A stretch of 6,627 bases of DNA, from assembly GCA_023229045.1 (NCBI GenBank), contig JALOAB010000127.1:1-6627 (forward strand), read 5' to 3'. Position 1 is the stretch's first letter. Every line of letters begins with the position of its first letter. The stretch comes from Fidelibacterota bacterium (GTDB taxonomy: Bacteria > Fidelibacterota > UBA2242). Position numbers and translations under genes: made by a program. Below are positions 1-6,019 of this stretch, in pieces. Below the pieces are notes generated by a model, which ran no database searches, was not told the DNA's origin, and saw nothing but the letters and a program-made list of their open reading frames with translations.

Positions 1-378
1 TATCTTCTGCGGCGCGGCTGGCAACAATTTATCCTGGCTGGATTCACCGGACAACGTGACGATCAAACCATCGCCACTCTGCAAATCACCCGCAAATACC
101 TGCCAAGAGCACAATTCCTGATTTACACCGAACTGGCTGAAATATTTCCCTTAAAAAAAGGGCACTGGCTAATCGAGACTGAAAAAGGTCAGGCGGTTTC
201 GCTGTTTGGTTTTCCACAGGCGATCCATCTTACCACTGAAGGATTAAAATTCCCTATGAATGACGAAAGACTGGGAAGCGGTTCGCACGGTTTAAGCAAT
301 ATCGCCACCGGACGCAGATGCGAAATAAAATTTACCAACGGTAATCTTCTGGTAGTTAAAAATCATAGCCAGGTATGA
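1..378 (+). CDS. thiN: Thiamine pyrophosphokinase, C-terminal part (5' end outside window)
   Basis: This frame is open from the first base and ends at TGA 376-378, giving 125 residues of a family usually a little over 200 long. Thiamine pyrophosphokinase transfers pyrophosphate from ATP to thiamine to make the cofactor TDP in the cytoplasm. The visible part begins in the catalytic domain: GFTGQRDDQTIATLQ (residues 14-28) matches the family's GxxGgRxDHtlaN motif. Gln replaces the usual His, as I recall also occurring in animal enzymes (GRFDQ), so this need not mean loss of activity. The thiamine-binding beta domain follows, with TTEGLKFPMND (78-88) and SGSHGLSN (93-100), which match the family's T-GLKYPL and S-x-GxSN signatures. 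The protein ends in GNLLVV. The stop overlaps the start of the next gene by four bases (ATGA), which implies translational coupling to the transporter. Family assignment is confident; the promoter and any riboswitch lie upstream of the window. Confidence 0.88.
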   Translation, partial: YLLRRGWQQFILAGFTGQRDDQTIATLQITRKYLPRAQFLIYTELAEIFPLKKGHWLIETEKGQAVSLFGFPQAIHLTTEGLKFPMNDERLGSGSHGLSNIATGRRCEIKFTNGNLLVVKNHSQV

Positions 379-1775
379 CTCCTCTCCACCTCGCTCCGAT
401 CGATCTCATCCTCATCGGAATTTATTTGATCGGGATTTTACTACTCGGATTAAAAAATTCCCAGCGCTATCGCTCGGATATTGACGGCTATCTGCTAGCC
501 GGACGGCGGCTGTCATTACCGGCTTTTGTGGCGACTTTGGTGGCAACCTGGTATGGGGGCATTCTCGGCGTCGGTGAATTTACTTACCGTTATGGAGTGC
601 TGAACTGGGTCACCCAGGGCTTGCCCTATTACTTGTTCGCAATCCTGTTCGGTGTATTCCTGGCGCCCCGCATCCAACGCAGTGGTCTTTATACCATTCC
701 CGATCAGATTTACCAACGTTTTGGGAAACCCGCCGGTTTCTTGGGGAGTTTTTTCATTTTCTTTTTAACCAGTCCGGCGCCGCATCTGCTGATGGTAGGT
801 TTGCTGGTCAGTACGATCTTCGGGATCCCATTTTGGTGGGCTTTTTTGATCGGGGTCTTTTTTTCAATTCTGTATGCATACTTTGGAGGACTGCGCGCGA
901 TAGTCATTACCGATATTGCCCAGTTTTTGCTGATGTTTTTAGGATTTATCGTACTTGTTATTCAATTGATAATCCGCTACGGCGGATTCGAATTTTTACA
1001 AAATAACCTACCGACCAATCATCTGCATCTTAGCGGCGGAGCGAATTGGCAATACATATTGGTATGGTTTTTCATCGCCTTTTGGACTTTCGTCGATCCC
1101 GGCTTTTATCAACGCTGTTATGCGGCTCGCACTCCGCAGGTTGCCAGACGGGGAGTGTTGATCTCGGTATTGTTCTGGATCGTGTTCGATATGCTGACGA
1201 CGATTTCCGGTCTTTACGCCCGCGCCCTTTTTCCGGATATAAGCCCGTTGATGGCTTTTCCTAAATTGGGTGAAATCACCCTGGGCGGTTTTTGGCGGGG
1301 TCTGTTCTTTATCGGAATGCTGGCTACGATCATGTCAACCCTGGATTCGATTTCCTTGCTTTCGGCCACGACTTTTGGTCGCGACCTGATCTGGCGCATC
1401 AAACCTGACAGTGCGGTCAACCGCAATACCCGGATTGGTTTTCTGGTTACCCTGATAATTTCGACCCTGGTTATCCTTTTTCTCCCTTCGGTAATTAAAA
1501 TCTGGTACACCCTTGGCACCCTGTTCATCCCGGGTTTATTGATCCCCGTGATTTGTAATTTCACGAAGTACAAATTCAGACCGAATGTGATTTTCGCCGG
1601 TATGTTGCTATCATTTCTCGCCACCTTAATCTGGTTCTTGATCGGCGCGAAAAATGGGACGTTAGCTGAGCCGATTTTTATATTGAATATTCAGCCATTT
1701 TTTATCGGACTATTGACCTGGCTAATTTTTTTCCCGCTTGCTATTATTCGGTTTTCGGCTAACTCCGGTCGATAA
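375..1775 (+). CDS. Sodium:solute symporter (SSS/SSF) family transporter, possibly for thiamine or a precursor
   Basis: This 466-residue, very hydrophobic protein has about 12-13 predicted membrane helices and the LeuT-fold features of sodium-coupled symporters such as PutP, PanF and SGLT. TM1 is about residues 9-27. The loop before the next helix carries DGYLLAGRRL (37-46), the typical family YxxAGR segment. The SSF signature is at 171-190 (GGLRAIVITDIAQFLLMFLG). The helix with the second sodium site contains MSTLDS (320-325), where S321 and T322 align with the sodium-binding S364/S365 of Vibrio SGLT, followed by GRDL (335-338). The last helix ends near residue 458. Its ATG overlaps the stop of thiamine pyrophosphokinase, with only a weak AGG upstream, so translation probably depends on coupling. 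That context suggests uptake of thiamine or a related pyrimidine/thiazole compound; SSF-family transporters have been proposed for thiamine in other bacteria (ThiV). The family is near certain, the substrate is inferred, and another vitamin or metabolite is possible. Confidence 0.93.
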   Translation: MTPLHLAPIDLILIGIYLIGILLLGLKNSQRYRSDIDGYLLAGRRLSLPAFVATLVATWYGGILGVGEFTYRYGVLNWVTQGLPYYLFAILFGVFLAPRIQRSGLYTIPDQIYQRFGKPAGFLGSFFIFFLTSPAPHLLMVGLLVSTIFGIPFWWAFLIGVFFSILYAYFGGLRAIVITDIAQFLLMFLGFIVLVIQLIIRYGGFEFLQNNLPTNHLHLSGGANWQYILVWFFIAFWTFVDPGFYQRCYAARTPQVARRGVLISVLFWIVFDMLTTISGLYARALFPDISPLMAFPKLGEITLGGFWRGLFFIGMLATIMSTLDSISLLSATTFGRDLIWRIKPDSAVNRNTRIGFLVTLIISTLVILFLPSVIKIWYTLGTLFIPGLLIPVICNFTKYKFRPNVIFAGMLLSFLATLIWFLIGAKNGTLAEPIFILNIQPFFIGLLTWLIFFPLAIIRFSANSGR

Positions 1776-1876
1776 ATAAAACTTATTTTTTTCAATTTTT
1801 TCTTTCAAACCTGTTGTAATAATCCCTCAGAACCGATAAATTTCGTTGCTTTTTTAAAAGTCCGGTTAATTTAACT

Positions 1877-1950
1877 GGGCGATTAGCTCAGTTGGTCAGA
1901 GCGTCCCGTTCACATCGGGAAGGCCATCCGTTCAAGTCGGATATCGCCCA
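1877..1950 (+). tRNA. tRNA-Val, anticodon CAC
   Basis: A complete 74-base cloverleaf can be drawn. The acceptor stem GGGCGAT (1877-1883) pairs fully with ATCGCCC (1943-1949). The D arm is GCTC/GAGC with an AGTTGGTCA loop. The anticodon stem TCCCG/CGGGA encloses loop TTCACAT (1909-1915), which puts anticodon CAC at 1911-1913, reading the valine codon GTG. The T stem ATCCG/CGGAT encloses loop TTCAAGT. The discriminator base is A1950. The next bases are CGT, so CCA is not encoded and must be added by the CCA-adding enzyme. The gene stands alone between the transporter and the zinc-ribbon gene, with a terminator about 60 bases downstream. Confidence 0.96.
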
Positions 1951-1979
1951 CGTGATAGGTTGGGTTTTGAAAGAATCAG

Positions 1980-2010
1980 TTGTCCGATACAAAATATTTT
2001 ACCATATAAA
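1980..2010 (+). promoter_or_regulatory. Possible sigma70-type promoter for the zinc-ribbon gene
   Basis: TATAAA at 2005-2010 matches five of six bases of the -10 consensus. TTGTCC at 1980-1985 is a partial -35 match, but the 19-base spacing is longer than ideal. Transcription would start near 2016-2018, inside the palindrome of the terminator, so the new transcript would lack the 5' arm of that hairpin. This would let the downstream gene escape a terminator that ends 22 bases before its start codon. It rests on pattern matching only. A weaker alternative is TTGAAA at 1967-1972 with CAAAAT at 1990-1995 (17-base spacing). Confidence 0.3.
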
Positions 2011-2012
2011 TT

Positions 2013-2037
2013 GCACCGTTAACGGTGCTTTTTTTTT
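2013..2037 (+). terminator. Rho-independent terminator after tRNA-Val
   Basis: A perfect 16-base palindrome, GCACCGTTAACGGTGC (2013-2028), is followed at once by nine T residues (2029-2037). It lies downstream of tRNA-Val and is the natural end of that transcript, and of the transporter transcript if that reads through. It finishes only 22 bases before the ATG of the zinc-ribbon gene, so it could also act as a leader attenuator for that gene. Confidence 0.85.
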
Positions 2038-2059
2038 ATTTAAAGAAATTGGAGGCTAA

Positions 2060-2860
2060 ATGTTTAAAGACCTTGAGAGATTAGTAGATGTTCAGAAAAT
2101 TGATATTAAACTGCTTGAAATTAACAACCTGAAGGGCGATCTACCCCAGGTTGTCGAAAATCTCCAAAACCATATTAATACCTTAACGAAGGAGTTAGAT
2201 AACGAGCGCAAACGCGAAAAAGAAATTTTACTAGAAATAAAAAACCTGGAAGCCAAAATCGCGGATGATAAAATTCGCTTGAACCGCTATCAGGATCAAC
2301 TTTATCTGGTTACATCCAATAAAGAATATGACGCCCTGACCTCGGAGATCGACACTCTGAAACAGGAAATCGACAGTGCCGAATATAACATCCTGAAATT
2401 AACCGATGAGTCCGATCAGCTGAAAGTATCGATCAAAGGGAAAAGTCTCACACTTGAGGAAAAAATCCAGGAAAGGGACAAAAAACAGTCCGTTCTGGAT
2501 AAAACCGATATAACCACTAAAGACGCTCAGGCGGCTTTAATGGAACAACGCAATAGTATCGTGGATTTAATTCCGATTCGTTATATGCGGGAATACGAAC
2601 GCATCGCCAAGGCTAAAAATGGTATCGCGATTGTCCCAATTCTGCAGATTTTTGAAGAAAAAGTAGATAAAAAGGGAAATGTTGAATATATTCCCATGCA
2701 GGTTTCTTGTGGCGGTTGTTCGAAAATAGTGCCGCCGCAAAAGATCGTTGAAATTCGAAATGGTGATCGAATCAATCGCTGTGAATTTTGCGGCCGCATT
2801 CTTTACTGGGACGTGCAAAGCAGTGAAATTCGATCAAATTATGAAGAGGAACTCTTCTGA
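2060..2860 (+). CDS. Coiled-coil C4 zinc-ribbon protein (COG1579/DUF164, zf-RING_7 family)
   Basis: This 266-residue soluble protein has two parts. Residues 1 to about 165 are a long, highly charged helical region, predicted to form an antiparallel coiled-coil hairpin, with the family-typical turn motif NKEYDALTSEI (87-97). The C-terminal part is a zinc ribbon with four cysteines in two CxxC pairs, C217/C220 (CGGC) and C241/C244 (CEFC). The family is widespread. Characterised relatives include Helicobacter HP0958/FlgZ (flagellar regulation) and the chlamydial type III secretion regulator CdsZ, but no flagellar or secretion gene is nearby, so the role here is unknown; nucleic-acid or protein binding is plausible. 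The start is supported by GGAGG at 2051-2055, four bases before ATG. From memory, members of this family are found next to rnpB in other bacteria as well, and here the stop codon TGA (2858-2860) lies inside helix P1 of rnpB. Confidence 0.92.
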   Translation: MFKDLERLVDVQKIDIKLLEINNLKGDLPQVVENLQNHINTLTKELDNERKREKEILLEIKNLEAKIADDKIRLNRYQDQLYLVTSNKEYDALTSEIDTLKQEIDSAEYNILKLTDESDQLKVSIKGKSLTLEEKIQERDKKQSVLDKTDITTKDAQAALMEQRNSIVDLIPIRYMREYERIAKAKNGIAIVPILQIFEEKVDKKGNVEYIPMQVSCGGCSKIVPPQKIVEIRNGDRINRCEFCGRILYWDVQSSEIRSNYEEELF

Positions 2861-3256
2861 AGTTGGTCGGACAGCCGCCCCGATTTAGTTGGGGAGGAAA
2901 GTCCGAACTCCGCAGGGCAGGGTGTCCCGTAATCCGGGATCGTTCCGGTTAGCCGGAGCGAAGGAAAGTGCCACAGAAAAGATACCGACCTCTTCCGCTT
3001 AAGCGGCAAAAGGCCAAGGGTGAAAAGGTGCGTCCGGCAAGAAAGCTGGATTAAAGTAAGAGCGCACCGTCCCGACTGCAAAGTCGGGAGCCAGGCAAAC
3101 CCCACCCGGAGCAAGAGCAAGCAGGGAAAAGGAATTGCCCGTTCCGTTTGATTCCCGGGTAGCTCGCTTAATCCCGACTGAGAGGTCGCGGATAGATAAA
3201 TGGCTGTCGTCCCGATTAATCGGGATACAGAATTCGGCTTACAGACCAACTTCAGA
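2859..3256 (+). ncRNA. rnpB: RNase P RNA, bacterial class A
   Basis: This is the catalytic RNA of RNase P, which cuts 5' leaders from pre-tRNAs. P1 pairs 2856-2868 with 3244-3256 (13 complementary bases), and P2 pairs GACAGCC (2870-2876) with GGCTGTC (3202-3208). The universal P4 region is GAGGAAAGTCCGAACTCC at 2894-2911 with ACAGAATTCGG at 3227-3237. P6 pairs GGGC (2915-2918) with GCCC (3137-3140) in the P17 loop, which marks class A. Other visible helices are a short P3, P8, P9, P12, P13 (3027-3032 with 3063-3068), P14 (3071-3076 with 3083-3088), P15 with CCCACCCGGAGCAAG, P16, P17, a short P18 (3175-3178 with 3185-3188) and P19 (perfect palindrome 3210-3225). The loop of P13 carries an extra hairpin. 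By comparison with E. coli the mature 5' end is near G2859, and the 3' end near 3253-3256. No terminator follows, and recJ begins 11 bases later. Confidence 0.96.
3033..3055 (+). other. Extra hairpin inserted in the P13 loop of RNase P RNA
   Basis: In E. coli the P13 strand GGTGCG runs straight into GTAAGAG and then CGCACC. Here the same pieces are at 3027-3032, 3056-3062 and 3063-3068, but 23 bases lie between the first two. TCCGGC (3033-3038) can pair with GCTGGA (3045-3050), including one G-U, around the loop AAGAAA, followed by TTAAA. This gives a helix stacked on P13 where most class A RNAs have only a small loop. Confidence 0.7.
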
Positions 3257-3267
3257 GTTTATATTGT

Positions 3268-4968
3268 ATGAAACAGAATTGGCATATCAGCGTTTCGGAT
3301 CCGACTGCCGTCCAGAAACTGACTCAAGAACTGCAGATTCCTCCAGCCATTGCACGGGTCTTATTAAATCGCGGGCTATCAGACAAAGCCGCAATCGAAA
3401 AATTCTTCAGCCCCTCCACCCAAGATACTCACGATCCCTTCTTAATGGCCGATATGACCAAAGCCGTCGAACGGCTCGGGCAGGCAATGTTGCGGCGCGA
3501 AAAGGTCCTGGTTTTCGGCGATTACGATGTCGATGGCACTACGGCAACCTCTCTGCTTTGTCTGGCTTTTCGTGAAATCGGACTCGACACCGCTTTTTAT
3601 ATTCCGGATCGGGAACGCGAAGGATATGGTCTTTCGCGACTCGGAATCGACTACGCAATGGAGATCGGCGCGACTTTGATTATTACTTGTGATTGCGGAA
3701 TCAGCGCCTTTGATACGATCGATTATGCCTCTTCCAACAAGATTGATGTGGTCGTTACCGATCACCACGAACCGGGCGAAAAACTGCCGGCGGCGCAAGC
3801 TATTCTCGATCCGAAGCGCGAAGATGATAATTACCCGTTCAAAGAGCTGTGCGGGGCCGGGGTCGCCTTCAAACTCCTGCAGGGTTTTCATATTGCTAAC
3901 AATCTTCCGATCGCCAATCTCTTCCGCCATCTCGATCTGGTCGCAATCGGCACCGCCGCTGATATTGTGCCGATTCTCGGCGAAAACCGGATCTTGGTCG
4001 CCCGCGGTCTGGAATATCTCAATAGTTCCCAGAAAGTCGGTTTGCAAGCTTTACTTAAAACCTCCGGCTTCGATAACAAAACCATGAACGTGGTCAATAT
4101 CGTCTTCGGCCTGGCGCCGCGTCTGAACGCCGCCGGACGGCTCGGCGAAGCTTCCCGCGCCGTGCATTTGCTGACCTCTTTCAACCGTGATGAAGCCCTG
4201 GAATTAGCTAACCTTCTCGAGCAGGAAAATCGCAATCGACAGAGCATCGAGCGCGAGACCATCGACAGCGCCATACTGCAACTCAATGCTACCCACGATC
4301 TGGATGCCGATAAAATTCTGATCCTGAGTAATACCAACTGGCATCATGGCGTCATTGGCATCGTTGCCTCCAAACTTAAGGAATTGTACAACCGACCGGT
4401 GGTCATGATCTCATTCCAGAACGGAATCGGCAAAGGCTCGGCGCGCAGTATCCCGGGTTTCGATTTATACAATGCCTTTAACACCTGCGCCGATCTGCTG
4501 GAAAATTTTGGCGGACATAAAATGGCCGCCGGATTGACAATCCTGATCGAGTCCCTGCCGGAATTCACCCGACGCTTGAAAAAAATCGCCAACGAACAAA
4601 TCAACGAACAGATGCTGAATCTAGGCCTGCATATCGATAGTGAGATTGATTTTAAAGATATTAATCAGCAAACCCTTTCTTTTCTCCATAAAATGGCGCC
4701 TTATGGTCCAGGCAATATGAGACCGGTGTTTTTTTCCCGCAATGTCAACATATCCGGAATGCCGCGCATCATCGGCGAAAATCATTTGAAATTCAAAGCC
4801 GCGCAGAACCGCTCAGTACTGAGTGCCATTGGCTGGAAAATGGGTTGCTATTACGAAATGCTGATCAGCAACCGGCCACTCGACCTGGCTTTTGTAATTG
4901 ACGAAAACGAGTGGAACGGTTATAAAGAAATTCAACTTAATATCAAAGATATCGTATATTCCAACTAG
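3268..4968 (+). CDS. recJ: Single-stranded-DNA-specific 5'-3' exonuclease RecJ
   Basis: This 566-residue protein is close in length to E. coli RecJ (577) and appears complete. RecJ degrades single-stranded DNA 5' to 3' in recombinational (RecF pathway), base-excision and mismatch repair, using manganese or magnesium. The DHH phosphoesterase core shows GDYDVDG (84-90), TCDCGIS (140-146), TDHH (164-167), CGAGVAFKLLQ (195-205), GTAADIVP (228-235) and APRLNAAGR (283-291). The metal-binding D85, D87, D89, D142, D165, H166 and H167 are all present. The DHHA1 domain follows with HHGVIGIVASKL (359-370), GKGSARSIPGF (388-398) and FGGHKMAAG (414-422). The OB-like C-terminal part carries APYGPGNMRPVF (477-488). 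The ATG at 3268 is the only sensible start but has no clear ribosome site; GAG at 3255-3257 is weak and overlaps rnpB P1. It sits 11 bases after rnpB and 29 bases before fabH, so it is probably cotranscribed with both. Confidence 0.97.
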   Translation: MKQNWHISVSDPTAVQKLTQELQIPPAIARVLLNRGLSDKAAIEKFFSPSTQDTHDPFLMADMTKAVERLGQAMLRREKVLVFGDYDVDGTTATSLLCLAFREIGLDTAFYIPDREREGYGLSRLGIDYAMEIGATLIITCDCGISAFDTIDYASSNKIDVVVTDHHEPGEKLPAAQAILDPKREDDNYPFKELCGAGVAFKLLQGFHIANNLPIANLFRHLDLVAIGTAADIVPILGENRILVARGLEYLNSSQKVGLQALLKTSGFDNKTMNVVNIVFGLAPRLNAAGRLGEASRAVHLLTSFNRDEALELANLLEQENRNRQSIERETIDSAILQLNATHDLDADKILILSNTNWHHGVIGIVASKLKELYNRPVVMISFQNGIGKGSARSIPGFDLYNAFNTCADLLENFGGHKMAAGLTILIESLPEFTRRLKKIANEQINEQMLNLGLHIDSEIDFKDINQQTLSFLHKMAPYGPGNMRPVFFSRNVNISGMPRIIGENHLKFKAAQNRSVLSAIGWKMGCYYEMLISNRPLDLAFVIDENEWNGYKEIQLNIKDIVYSN

Positions 4969-4997
4969 TACTGAAAATTACAGGAGAATGTATAACG

Positions 4998-5990
4998 ATG
5001 TACAAAAGTAGAATTGCCGGAATTGGAAAGAGTGTTCCTGAAAATATCGTCACCAATGCCGACCTGGAGAAATTTATGGATACCAGTGATGAGTGGATCG
5101 TCGAACGAACTGGCATTCACGAACGGCGTTTTGTGACGCCACCCTGCGGAGCCAGCCAGCTGGCTTTACCGGCGGGATTGGAAGCCATCGCCAATGCCGG
5201 CTTGACTAAAAACGATATCGACCTAATTATCGTTGCAACGACCACTCCGGAACATCTTACGCCGGGCACCAGCAGTTATTTGCAGGCATTATTGGAATTG
5301 CCAGGTATACCGACTCTCGACATCCGGGTGCAATGTTGTGGTTTCGTGTACGGACTTTCGATTGCCGATGCTTATATCAAAACCGGACAATATAAAAACA
5401 TCCTCCTCATCGGCGTTGAAGTCCAGTCCGTCGGATTGAATTTGACAACTGCCGGACGCGATATAGCCGTCCTGTTTGGCGACGGAGCCGGCGCGGCGGT
5501 CATTACCCGCTCAATGGATGAAAGCGCCATTCTTTCCACTCACCTGTACGGCGATGGTCGCTTCGCTAATGAGCTCTGGGTCGAAGCCCCGGACGGTTCT
5601 CAAAATCCACGCCTTTCCCATGAGATGCTGGATGAAGGAAAGCAATATCCGCACATGAACGGCCGGCAGGTTTTTAAACACGCCGTTACTAAATTTCCCG
5701 AAGTGGTTAATATAGCGCTGGAAGCCAATAATCTGAAGAAAAGCGACGTGGCCCTGATCATTCCGCACCAGGCTAATCTGCGCATTACCGAAGCGATCGC
5801 CCAGCGCCTGGAAATTACTATGGAGCAGGTCTACAGCAACATCCACAAATATGGCAACACGACTGCGGCTTCAATACCGCTGGCGATGTATGACGCTTTA
5901 CAGGAAGGTAGATTCAAAAAAGGCGACTATATTATCCTGGCCGCCTTTGGTTCGGGATTTACCTGGGCGTCAGCCGCACTCCGCTGGTAG
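4998..5990 (+). CDS. fabH: Beta-ketoacyl-ACP synthase III (FabH type)
   Basis: This 330-residue thiolase-fold enzyme condenses an acyl-CoA starter with malonyl-ACP to begin fatty acid synthesis. Early residues include TSDEWIVERTGIHERR (29-44), typical of KAS III. The catalytic triad is Cys113 in QCCGFVYGL (112-120), His257 in IPHQAN (255-260) and Asn287 in YGNTTAASIPL (285-295); the 30-residue His-Asn spacing equals that of E. coli FabH. FGDGAGA (160-166) and the C-terminal GSGFTWASAALRW are also diagnostic. The active-site context QCCGF, rather than AACAGF, and the stretch around GRFANELWVEAPDG (187-200) point to a subfamily distinct from E. coli FabH. No acpP, fabD or plsX is beside it, so starter preference (acetyl or branched) cannot be read, and a more specialised KAS III role is possible. 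GGAG at 4983-4986, 11 bases upstream, is the likely ribosome site. A pgpH-type gene follows after 29 bases. Confidence 0.93.
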   Translation: MYKSRIAGIGKSVPENIVTNADLEKFMDTSDEWIVERTGIHERRFVTPPCGASQLALPAGLEAIANAGLTKNDIDLIIVATTTPEHLTPGTSSYLQALLELPGIPTLDIRVQCCGFVYGLSIADAYIKTGQYKNILLIGVEVQSVGLNLTTAGRDIAVLFGDGAGAAVITRSMDESAILSTHLYGDGRFANELWVEAPDGSQNPRLSHEMLDEGKQYPHMNGRQVFKHAVTKFPEVVNIALEANNLKKSDVALIIPHQANLRITEAIAQRLEITMEQVYSNIHKYGNTTAASIPLAMYDALQEGRFKKGDYIILAAFGSGFTWASAALRW

Positions 5991-6019
5991 TTTTAAACTC
6001 TATTTTAAGGACATAAATC

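Noticed and set aside
49..66. His-to-Gln change in the thiamine pyrophosphokinase DH motif as evidence of a dead enzyme
   Set aside because: The thiamine-binding C-terminal motifs are intact, and Gln appears at this position in animal enzymes as I recall, so inactivation is not supported.
1774..1790. AAATAA/TTATTT hairpin plus Ts after the transporter stop codon
   Set aside because: The stem is only six A-T pairs with a three-base loop in an AT-rich stretch, so it is too weak to call as a terminator.
1815..1823. TGTAATAAT as an extended -10 promoter for tRNA-Val
   Set aside because: The -10 match is fair, but no -35 lies at a usual distance and the surrounding AT richness makes chance matches likely.
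2839..3249. 136-codon open frame on the minus strand across the RNase P RNA gene
   Set aside because: It is antisense to a structured RNA gene whose helices explain the sequence. Such frames are a known source of false hypothetical proteins, and it shows no recognisable domain.
3135..3575. 146-codon plus-strand frame spanning the end of rnpB and the start of recJ
   Set aside because: It runs out of frame through recJ, whose DHH motifs are clearly in the other frame, and has no family resemblance.
3442..4047. 201-codon minus-strand frame inside recJ
   Set aside because: It is a shadow of recJ: the sense frame carries every conserved RecJ motif, and the antisense product is low in recognisable features.
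4988..5011. Seven-codon upstream reading frame overlapping the fabH start
   Set aside because: Its ATG is only one base past the GGAG, too close for efficient initiation. An AT-rich leader easily yields such a frame by chance, and no attenuation structure is visible.
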